A stretch of 35,956 bases of DNA from an uncultured Verrucomicrobia subdivision 3 bacterium (GTDB taxonomy: Bacteria > Verrucomicrobiota > Verrucomicrobiia > Limisphaerales > UBA11358): the NCBI GenBank assembly GCA_903936645.1, contig CAIZWI010000404.1:1-35956 (forward strand), in the 5' to 3' direction. Shown in pieces: positions 29,301-35,956 of this stretch. The notes under the pieces were generated by a model. That model was not told where the DNA came from. It did no database searches and saw only the letters and a program-made list of their open reading frames with translations. The stretch's first letter is position 1; each line of letters opens with the position of its first letter. Made by a program: the position numbers and the translations under genes.

Positions 29301-31770
29301 GGCATTTGATGATACTGGCTCCGCCGTGCCACCCATTAATCTGACCACGACAGTCCAACCAGCCACGCTGCTCTTTGATGCTTCGCAAACCTACACCCTG
29401 GCGGGGACCGGGAAAATATCGGGAGTGACCAGCCTGACCAAAGCGGGCTCCGGCAAGTTGATCGTTCTGACCACCAACGATTACAGTGGTCCAACAATAA
29501 TCAATCGGGGCATTCTGCAACTCGGCAATGGCAGTTTGGGCGGCAGTCTGGGGAGTGGCGCGGTCACTAACAATGCCGTGCTGCAGTTCAACCAATCTGG
29601 TAATGCAGCGGTCAGCGGGCTGATTACGGGCACGGGCGGAGTGGTAAACGCGGGCAGTGGCACGCTGGCACTCCTCGCGAATAACAGTTACTCGGGTGGC
29701 ACCACAGTTTCCGGAGGCACGGTGGCTATCACAGCGGATGCCAATCTCGGAGCCCCGGGCGGTGGTTTGGTGCTTAATGGTGGCACACTGCAAATCACTT
29801 CTGGCGGCCTGTTCAACCTGAATAACCGGCCGGTCTGGCTTGGGACCAATGGCGGGGCTTTTAACCTGGCGAACACCCTGACCATCACGAACCCGATCAG
29901 CGGCCCTGGATCCCTGATTTTAAACAGCGGCACCTTGATTTTGTCGGCGAGCAATAATTATATAGGTGCCACCGTTCTGAATGGGGGGCTATTGCAGGTG
30001 GATAATGGAGCCGGGAGTGGTTCCGTGGCCGGTAATATACTGCTGGCTGGAGGCAGTCTGTTGTTTGCGCGGCCGGATGCATTCGCCCCCACCGGACTTA
30101 TTGCCGGCAATGCCACCAACAGTGCGATTAACAACACGAGCGGCGGCGGACCATTAACCCTCACCTTTGCGGGTGGGCTCAACTATACCAACTACTTTGG
30201 CACGATTTTCAATTCTGCCAGCAACCCACTGATTTTAAGCGGGGGCGTCAATACACTGCCCAATTTGGGCACCGACTTGCGCAATTTGGGGGCCAACCAG
30301 ACCTTGCTACTTACGAATGGTTACTGGTTCACCCCGCGCATCGGTGCCAATGGTGGCCCCTACATGCTGGGCACAAATATCATTGCCAACGCCACCCTTG
30401 AAACCAGCGGGGGCCGCGGGGTGAAGGGAGTCTGGCAAATTCAAAATGGTGGAACATTGCGGCTGAACGCAACCCGTTATCCGGGAGCGATTAACGAAAA
30501 CCGTTTTGACTTTGGCAACGGTGGGATGACTACAGGCGAAACCGCCGCCATGACCATTGCCCCCGGCGGCACTTTGGACATTTGGTCGGTGCAATATGAC
30601 GGACTCGCCCTGGGGCAAAACATCGTCGGTGGAACGGCTATGATTGTTCAAAACGGCGGCACCGCGCTGATTGGTGTCAATGGGGGGGGCGGCAACCAAA
30701 ACCTCCTCTTCAACGCGGTGGGGACTAATGGTGCCACTGAATACATTTTAAATGCGGGCGGCTTGAAAATCGCCGGGACGGTGGCAGCCAATGTGCCGGC
30801 GGCGGGCGGGACCAATTTGTTTCTGTTTAACGGAGGAACACTAACGGTAAACACCTTCAACACCACCAATCTATGGGTGGTTCCCACCAACTCACTGGTT
30901 AACCGAGGGGGAACCCTGGCTCCCGGAGGCGTTGGGATGGCCGGGCGGACGTTGATTCAAGGGAGTTACCTGTGCTCCAATGGTTCCGTGCTGGCGGTTG
31001 AGCTTGGCGGGACCAACCCGGCGACTGCATTTACCAACGCTGCCAATAGTTATGATAATCTGGCTGTGAGTGGCAACACGGTTTTAAACGGCGGTTTGGC
31101 GGTCAGCCTCCTTAACAATTTTGTGCCGGGGATCACCAACTATTTCACCCTCCTGAGCGCGGGGGGGACGGTGAGTGGAGGCTTCACCAATGTGGTCAAT
31201 AACCGGGTGGCAGTATTGAATGCTCCTGGGGGAAGCTTGCAGGTCTTAACCCTGGCCGGCAGTGTGGTTTTAACGAATTTCCAAATTTTGTTAGCCGGCT
31301 TTACGGCCAGTCTCACCAATGGCCCGGTTCCACTCATCGTGGTCTTTACAGATGTTTCGCTTGGGGGAATCACCAACCGCAACTGGAACTTTGGCGACGG
31401 CACTGTGACCAACACCACCGCCACCTCGGTGAGTCATACTTTTGGCAAGGCCGGCAACTTTACCGTGACTCTGGTTGTCAGTGGTGGTGCCGGCACCGAT
31501 GCCACCAGTCAGGCCTTGGTGGTAATGGCCCGGCCTCCCAGTCCAGTCATTACTGGCGCACAAACGGGGCCCGGCCAGCTTTTGCTCAATGGTGTGAATG
31601 GTCCGGCCCAGGGATATTATCAGGTGCTGAGCAGTACCAATCTGGGATTGCCGCTGACTAATTGGGTGTCACTGGCAACCAACCGGTTTGATGCAGCCGG
31701 CGGATTTAATTTCACCACTCCTTTGGATCCGTCCGCGATGCCCACATTCTTCCGCATTTATGTGCCCTGA
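26332..31770 (+). CDS. Large secreted multidomain protein: right-handed beta-helix GH141-like module, autotransporter-associated (PATR) repeats, PKD domain, C-terminal sorting-like domain
   Basis: FYVATNGSDSNAGTQSAPFQTLEQARNTVRAL...GGTYWRTNSFILTSQDSGTLATPVVYAGYPGETAIISAGTPI; PATR-like SLTKAGSGKLIVLTTNDYSGPTIINRGILQLG and SGTLALLANNSYSGGTTVSGGTVAI; PKD WNFGDGTVTNTTATSVSHTFGKAGNFTVTLVV; C-term YYQVLSSTNLGLPLTNWVSLATNRFDAAGGFNFTTPL...FFRIYVP. Confidence 0.85.
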   Translation: MNKIASPCRGWGAAWESTFSRLIQAPVRWLAWRPVAFLTVVFGGCGSGLFNPNRLACQTVVDAGTSFTFAASGMATNYAWRMDGTLVSTNGVVGTNGPTFTYAPGWCDVGTHELACYQTLAGGVASNQFWEVRVRIPLPASGTNFYVATNGSDSNAGTQSAPFQTLEQARNTVRALARPLPPGGVTIWLRGGTYWRTNSFILTSQDSGTLATPVVYAGYPGETAIISAGTPISAGAFVPLNASQTNRLPMGVSPTNIWELDLATAAIKQRGPFPAHFGTWVTTNIYGAGGSGGSSSGGIGDLFYNDQRMWLARYPSHNLTNDNLNTAYLLMDGVATTGSGSTNYLNNPGSYTNSVGTAVPVGCAFHYYASNATEVARWQSAITNGGVWVSGFWRVDWQNDAMQVLGLDLTNKVIEITNSLAVQGGIGSKYNQPLGSLAERYWVMNLLEDMEQPGEWAIDFKRGKLYFYPPGPLVNGSVVISDFAAPVVQLMQTTNVVLQTLTIEDGLAQGILLTNGVNNLILGCTLQNMNNYAVDLNGGYTNGVLDCQLQHLGGGGVLLHGGNASSLPRVAAGNFVVNNIITNSGVIARVYNTPVDLGGNGAGSPGTNVVGMRVAHNRLSTMPHLGILHGTTWDARIEYNELADFGQISSGIGGIYGYTFFASSGNNYFRYNYVHDSPFEDGITFDQDHRAAHVYCNLVNLTVPRSGEQQCYATETGSQATAGEQQYLDHYNNLGLNANNGLVVVSPTGSVIEENAMYNCTTPYTWEQVLLGTGSNTFVASSAVILQSGPNLAYTNNPGFLNLAAADLRLAPDSPIYTDMPRFTPLPVEMMGLYNDEIRTNAPGYGPYITTSPATALGAGFATVNGTLVYPQFGSNTAVFLYWGTNDGGANPSTWSYSRPMGNWGAGGLSANLTSLANIPYYYRFFATNQYGQTWASASGSFTPYAAGHTSTSLVWRGDGTKNVWDQQDTNQLVWLAAGGAAGFYDGDMVAFDDTGSAVPPINLTTTVQPATLLFDASQTYTLAGTGKISGVTSLTKAGSGKLIVLTTNDYSGPTIINRGILQLGNGSLGGSLGSGAVTNNAVLQFNQSGNAAVSGLITGTGGVVNAGSGTLALLANNSYSGGTTVSGGTVAITADANLGAPGGGLVLNGGTLQITSGGLFNLNNRPVWLGTNGGAFNLANTLTITNPISGPGSLILNSGTLILSASNNYIGATVLNGGLLQVDNGAGSGSVAGNILLAGGSLLFARPDAFAPTGLIAGNATNSAINNTSGGGPLTLTFAGGLNYTNYFGTIFNSASNPLILSGGVNTLPNLGTDLRNLGANQTLLLTNGYWFTPRIGANGGPYMLGTNIIANATLETSGGRGVKGVWQIQNGGTLRLNATRYPGAINENRFDFGNGGMTTGETAAMTIAPGGTLDIWSVQYDGLALGQNIVGGTAMIVQNGGTALIGVNGGGGNQNLLFNAVGTNGATEYILNAGGLKIAGTVAANVPAAGGTNLFLFNGGTLTVNTFNTTNLWVVPTNSLVNRGGTLAPGGVGMAGRTLIQGSYLCSNGSVLAVELGGTNPATAFTNAANSYDNLAVSGNTVLNGGLAVSLLNNFVPGITNYFTLLSAGGTVSGGFTNVVNNRVAVLNAPGGSLQVLTLAGSVVLTNFQILLAGFTASLTNGPVPLIVVFTDVSLGGITNRNWNFGDGTVTNTTATSVSHTFGKAGNFTVTLVVSGGAGTDATSQALVVMARPPSPVITGAQTGPGQLLLNGVNGPAQGYYQVLSSTNLGLPLTNWVSLATNRFDAAGGFNFTTPLDPSAMPTFFRIYVP
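29400..30050 (+). repeat. Tandem PATR-like repeats inside the large beta-helix protein
   Basis: Three successive copies of the pattern SG.G.L...GSGTL.L...N.YSG.T...GG.L.: LTKAGSGKLIVLTTNDYSGPTIINRGILQLG; VVNAGSGTLALLANNSYSGGTTVSGGTVAI; LILNSGTLILSASNNYIGATVLNGGLLQV. Confidence 0.75.
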
Positions 31771-31782
31771 GCCCTGCCGGAC

Positions 31783-31817
31783 GCAAATTCACCCCGCTGA
31801 CGACGCAAATAAGCCTC
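31783..31817 (+). promoter_or_regulatory. Putative AraC-type operator, site C (22-bp-spaced direct repeat)
   Basis: GCAAATTCACCCC-gctgacgac-GCAAATAAGCCTC, followed 11 bp later by TAAAAT (31829-31834) as a -10 candidate. Gene start at 31857. Confidence 0.6.
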
Positions 31818-31856
31818 TTTCACTGCTCTAAAATTACCTTCAAACTTTTAGCAAAA

Positions 31857-34013
31857 ATGAACGTCATAGCCCCCCGATATGCCTTGATCCTAGTATTCGC
31901 TCTGCTGCCGCTGTTGAAATCATCCGCTGCGGTGGACCTCTTTGTGGCCGCCAATGGCAACGACCGGCAGGATGGCAGATCCATGGCGGCCGCCTTCGGC
32001 ACGCTCACCCGAGCGCGCGATGAAATTCGCCAGCTTAACGCCACGGGGCTTCTGCCAGCCGGCGGCGTTATCGTTGAGATAGCGGGGGGGCAATATGCTT
32101 TCACGAATACGCTTGCACTCACTGCTGCCGACTCGGGAACTGCGGTCTCGCCCATCATTTACCGGGCCTGGCAAAACCAACCTGTTGAAATACTGGGCGG
32201 ACGGGTGCTCAAGCTTTCGCAGTTCAGTGCCGTTGACACCGAGCCAATGCTTTCCCGGTTGGACCCCGTGGCGCGCGGCCATGTGTTGCAGACCTCCATT
32301 CGCGGGCTGGGGTTGCAACATGCTGGCCCATACCCTGCGGTGTTCAGTGACAGCGGCGGCTTGTTCGAGTTGTTTTGGAATGGCCGGCGACTTCCGCTTG
32401 CCCGCTGGCCCAACACTGGCTGGAGCACAATGAAGCGGGCCATAGTCAACGGGGACGCCCACACACCAGGCACATTTGAATATCGTGGGGACCGGCCGGA
32501 TCGCTGGCTGAATAATCCCGACGTCTGGCTCAAAGGGCAGTGGCGGGTGCCTTGGGAGGATCCGGCCATCCGGGTGGCGCGCATTGACCCAGCCAGCCAC
32601 ACCATCCGCTTCGCGGCCGGCCTGCCAGCGGGCATCGGCAATAAGTATAGCCGCCCGGCCGGCAACGGGCAGGAACCCTGGTGTGCCGTGAATTTGATGG
32701 AAGAAATCGATCAACCCGGGGAGTGGGCGGTGGATTTTGCCACCCAAACGCTGTTTTTCTGGCCACCGGCGGGCGCTGGTGAACTGATGGTTTCTCAATT
32801 GGACCAGCCACTGATCGCTTTGCAGGGCGCAGCCCATATCCAATTGACTGGCCTGACCTTGGAGGCCTCGCTGGGCGATGGCATCGTGGTGGAAAACGGC
32901 GAGTCGGATTTGGTGGCGGGCTGCACACTGCGAAATCTCGCGCGGCGCGGGGTGGTGTTGAAGGGGCGGCGCAGCGGCGTTCAAAGCTGCGATATGTATG
33001 AGCTGGGCGAGGGGTGTGTTTATGTCTCCGGTGGCCGCAAGGCAGACCTTACCCCCTCGGAAAACTTTGTAATCAATAATCACCTGCATCATTACGCAGT
33101 CCTCAAGGCCATGTATTCTCCGGCCGTGGATGTGGGCTTTGGCGGGCTGCCCAATGGTGGCGGTTTCACGGATGCAGTCGGCATTCGCGTGGCCAACAAC
33201 CTCATTCACGACGCCCCGCGGGACGCGGTGCTGGTCTCGGGGGAGGATAATGTGTTCGAGTACAATGAAATTTATCATTGCGGCTTTGGCTCGGGAGATG
33301 TGGGCGCGTTTTATTCCTGGCTGGACTGGACGATCCGTGGGGTTGTCATCCGGTACAATTTTATTCATGACACTGTGGGGGGCGTCAATCCTGACGATGG
33401 AGCGGCGGGCAGCCTGGTTTTTGGTAACGTTTTTGCCGGGTCGCGCACCGGGGTGTGGATTGCCTCGGGACCGGATCACCGGGTCATCAACAATATTTTT
33501 GTCAAAGATCAGGGCCCCGTTTTTGGCATGGATGACCGGGGCGCGGCGCGTGGTTATGCCACTAATTCCCGGCTGCATGCGGCCGTGCTGGGCATTCATG
33601 CAGACACATCGCCGTGGGTTGAACGCTTTCCAGAAATGGCGAATTTGCTGGCCACTCATCCCGAGTTGCCACTTCGAACCAAGTTTGAGCGCAACCTGAT
33701 CGTCATACAATCGGGTGGCCCGATCCAATTAAAGATGAGCCCCGAACACCAGGCCGACACCAACCTGTTGGTGGCACGGGATAATTTTGTCACCGCGACT
33801 GATCCAGGCTTTGGCAATGCCGCGTCGGGGAATTACGATTTGAAGCCGGATGCAAAAGTATATCAGAAAATTCCGGGTTTTCAACGTATTCCTTTTGAGG
33901 ATATTGGGTTGCACTGCGATGCTTACCGGCAAGTACTGCCGCCCGAGGCCAAGACTGGCCGATACCCGGCGGCGGCCCCGGGAAAAGCCGGCGACCGAAA
34001 TTTTGGCACTTAA
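31857..34013 (+). CDS. Secreted right-handed beta-helix protein, GH141-like
   Basis: [35 protein letters not shown]...[78 protein letters not shown] parallels VMNLLEDMEQPGEWAIDFKRGKLYFYPP in the 26332 gene. Confidence 0.85.
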   Translation: MNVIAPRYALILVFALLPLLKSSAAVDLFVAANGNDRQDGRSMAAAFGTLTRARDEIRQLNATGLLPAGGVIVEIAGGQYAFTNTLALTAADSGTAVSPIIYRAWQNQPVEILGGRVLKLSQFSAVDTEPMLSRLDPVARGHVLQTSIRGLGLQHAGPYPAVFSDSGGLFELFWNGRRLPLARWPNTGWSTMKRAIVNGDAHTPGTFEYRGDRPDRWLNNPDVWLKGQWRVPWEDPAIRVARIDPASHTIRFAAGLPAGIGNKYSRPAGNGQEPWCAVNLMEEIDQPGEWAVDFATQTLFFWPPAGAGELMVSQLDQPLIALQGAAHIQLTGLTLEASLGDGIVVENGESDLVAGCTLRNLARRGVVLKGRRSGVQSCDMYELGEGCVYVSGGRKADLTPSENFVINNHLHHYAVLKAMYSPAVDVGFGGLPNGGGFTDAVGIRVANNLIHDAPRDAVLVSGEDNVFEYNEIYHCGFGSGDVGAFYSWLDWTIRGVVIRYNFIHDTVGGVNPDDGAAGSLVFGNVFAGSRTGVWIASGPDHRVINNIFVKDQGPVFGMDDRGAARGYATNSRLHAAVLGIHADTSPWVERFPEMANLLATHPELPLRTKFERNLIVIQSGGPIQLKMSPEHQADTNLLVARDNFVTATDPGFGNAASGNYDLKPDAKVYQKIPGFQRIPFEDIGLHCDAYRQVLPPEAKTGRYPAAAPGKAGDRNFGT

Positions 34014-34021
34014 GTTGCGCT

Positions 34022-34055
34022 GCAAATTGACCCGTGGTTGCAGCAAAATCACCCC
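34022..34055 (+). promoter_or_regulatory. Putative AraC-type operator, site E (21-bp-spaced direct repeat)
   Basis: GCAAATTGACCCG-tggttgca-GCAAAATCACCCC, 46 bp upstream of the pseudopilin start at 34102. Confidence 0.6.
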
Positions 34056-34101
34056 TTGGATGGCGGTCTCTGAAGGAATAAATTCAAAACATCCAATACT
34101 T

Positions 34102-34938
34102 ATGAAATCCACCAGAAATTTCAGGCTTGCCAACACGTCAATGCCGTTACGGGGTTTTACGCTTATCGAATTGTTGGTGGTAATCGCCATTATCGCCATT
34201 CTGGCGGCGATGCTTTTGCCAGCATTGGCCAAGGCGAAGGAGAAGGCGCTGCGCATCAAATGTGTCAGTGGCATGCGGCAAATGTCCCTGGCGGCGCACA
34301 TGTATGCCTCGGACAATAATGAGCGCCTCTGTCCCACCTTTGTGATGAGCGGTCGAAACGGCACGTATCAGGATCCAGGCGGGGCCTGCACCGCGCTCTG
34401 GCAAAGTTATGTGGGCTGGAAGGGGGCTAATCTGGCAGGCTTTGCCGAATGTCCGGCGGCGTTTGAGCGCCTGAAAAACTTTGGTGTTTACACGAATCTG
34501 CCTTCTTATGCCGGAAACCGTTTTATTCCATGGACACCCCAGGATGTCAATCCCGATGAATTTATCACCAGTTATACAGTTGTAAAAAAGCCCTCGGACG
34601 GATGTCTCATGGCCTGCGCCGGGGCAATTCAGAAGCAGGGCGATGGCAGCGTGGTCTTTGCTGGCTGGGTGGACGGAAACAACGCCGGTTATTATCCCCT
34701 TTGCCCGCATGGGGGGCGGCAACTGGGCACCATCACCGGCGGCTTTGCCGCCAACCAGGGCAATTATTTTAAAGACGGGACTGGCGTTATTGCGTTCTTT
34801 GACGGGCATGCCGAAAGCCGCAAGCCGGATGCCCAAGGAACCAGCGACGGCATGATTCCGCTTGTCCGTCCCGCCAACAGCAATGACGGGGGATCCCCCT
34901 GGGCCAAATTCTGGTGCGCGGGATTAAGCGGGCATTAA
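34102..34938 (+). CDS. Type II secretion-like pseudopilin (second paralogue)
   Basis: [69 protein letters not shown]...[16 protein letters not shown], clearly related to 15739-16551. The ORF-track start at 33850 lies inside the upstream gene. Confidence 0.9.
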   Translation: MKSTRNFRLANTSMPLRGFTLIELLVVIAIIAILAAMLLPALAKAKEKALRIKCVSGMRQMSLAAHMYASDNNERLCPTFVMSGRNGTYQDPGGACTALWQSYVGWKGANLAGFAECPAAFERLKNFGVYTNLPSYAGNRFIPWTPQDVNPDEFITSYTVVKKPSDGCLMACAGAIQKQGDGSVVFAGWVDGNNAGYYPLCPHGGRQLGTITGGFAANQGNYFKDGTGVIAFFDGHAESRKPDAQGTSDGMIPLVRPANSNDGGSPWAKFWCAGLSGH

Positions 34939-34952
34939 GGTCGCACTTTCCC

Positions 34953-35956
34953 ATGCGCTTGTTTCAGAGGGGCTTGCGGTATTGTGTCGTCGCTGTCGGG
35001 CGACGCTCCGCCATCGCGGTTATCCTTGCCATTTTCGCTGTGGGAGATTTGCAGGCGGCCGAGTACAGCTATATCAATAATTATTATGGCACGCCGTACA
35101 CCAATAGCCTTTACTTTGATGGCACCCTGGCTGCCGGTCAGGTTCGGGGTGTCATCGTTACTTTTAATTATGGCGCGACGGTTTATTACAATGCGGCCTG
35201 GCGAAACTTTGCCAAGGACCGCGGGCTGGCTTTATTGCTGTTACTAAACCAGGACACCCTGGGTATCCCCGCTTATATTCCCGATGGTTTAACCATCCTA
35301 TCGAACACGCTGGCTTCCGTCGCCAGCACCAGTGGTCATGCGGAGCTGGCAGCCAGCTCCCTGCCCATGGTTTTTCTGGGCGTATCGCGCGGCGGCACCT
35401 CTGGAGCAATTAATTTTGGCTGGGCCATGGGGACCAACCGGACCGTCGCCTGCCTCGCTTACCATGGCGATTCTTTTAATTACCTGACCTTGCCTAATCC
35501 TGCGGCAGCCAGGGCCATCCCGGTACTCTACGCCATGGCGCAGAATGATTCCGGACCTTACCGGCAGACCGATATTGAAACAGCGGTTCGCACGAGAAAC
35601 ACCACCACCCTGAACGGCACCATCCCGGCGACCTCCTTTGGTTTCCGGCCGGTCAACGGATTATTTTGGACAACGACCATCCAGTACGCGGCTTCGCATG
35701 CTTCCACCGGGGATGATACGTATCCCTTACAGTGGCTGGGGCGTGTTTGGGACCTCCGCTATAATTCCAACACGCCAGGAATGCTAAATGCGATTACTAA
35801 TACCAACAGTGTGGGGGGAACTTACAAACTCCTTAACGGGGCGTCCAGTTCGGCCTATTTCGCCAGTTGTGCAACTACCGTTTTTCAACAGCAGGACACT
35901 AATATTTGGCTGCCGCTCACCGGGGGGAGCGAGTGGGCTGCCGCCAGCGCCCTGCC
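34953..35956 (+). CDS. Alpha/beta-hydrolase-like putative esterase, 3' end beyond the window (partial); paralogue of 20700-22304
   Basis: Open frame MRLFQRGLRYCVVAVGRRSAIAVILAIFAVGDLQAAEYSYINNYYG... with VFLGVSRGGTSGAINFGWAMGTNRTVACLAYHG (GxSxGG). Runs off the window edge, so it is absent from the ORF track. Confidence 0.7.
   Translation, partial: MRLFQRGLRYCVVAVGRRSAIAVILAIFAVGDLQAAEYSYINNYYGTPYTNSLYFDGTLAAGQVRGVIVTFNYGATVYYNAAWRNFAKDRGLALLLLLNQDTLGIPAYIPDGLTILSNTLASVASTSGHAELAASSLPMVFLGVSRGGTSGAINFGWAMGTNRTVACLAYHGDSFNYLTLPNPAAARAIPVLYAMAQNDSGPYRQTDIETAVRTRNTTTLNGTIPATSFGFRPVNGLFWTTTIQYAASHASTGDDTYPLQWLGRVWDLRYNSNTPGMLNAITNTNSVGGTYKLLNGASSSAYFASCATTVFQQQDTNIWLPLTGGSEWAAASAL

Noticed and set aside
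31920-33728. 602-aa minus-strand ORF
   Set aside because: Antisense to the GH141-like gene, with low-complexity His/Arg/Pro-rich composition and no recognisable domain. Expected from GC-rich codon usage.
1-35956. CRISPR arrays, rRNA, SusC/SusD pair, sulfatases, intact integrase or transposase
   Set aside because: Looked for and not found. No regularly spaced identical repeats; the only spaced repeats are the two-copy 21-bp elements.

Overview
This 36 kb window looks like a Verrucomicrobia-type genome; that placement is inference from gene content, not a database result. The left edge has ilvD (- strand) and a tRNA-Ser(GGA) with encoded CCA. Next to the tRNA is a short graveyard of decayed mobile-element or defence genes: a truncated CHC2-like zinc-ribbon protein, a frameshifted FtsK-gamma-like domain, and the C-terminal tail of a large helicase carrying an internal TAG. 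From about 3.06 kb to the right end, every gene is on the + strand and forms a large polysaccharide-utilisation locus. It encodes two GH43-like enzymes, two heparinase II/III-like lyases, a GH105/88-like hydrolase, two right-handed beta-helix GH141-like enzymes (one with PATR repeats and a PKD domain), alpha/beta-hydrolase esterases, a Kelch-SSS symporter fusion, a sugar isomerase-like protein, two pseudopilins, two enzymes of unclear family, and a XylR-like AraC regulator. No SusC/SusD pair and no sulfatase were recognised. The strongest unexplained signal is a non-coding element found five times. It is a direct repeat of a 13-mer half-site (approximately GCAAAWNNACCCC) at 21 bp spacing (22 bp once). 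Each copy lies immediately upstream of a predicted transcription unit (3062, 15602, 26258, 31783, 34022). This matches the geometry expected of an AraC-family operator, and an AraC/XylR-like gene lies within the locus. Two of the five sites sit directly before pseudopilin genes, which suggests a co-regulated pseudopilin-based glycan-degradation system.
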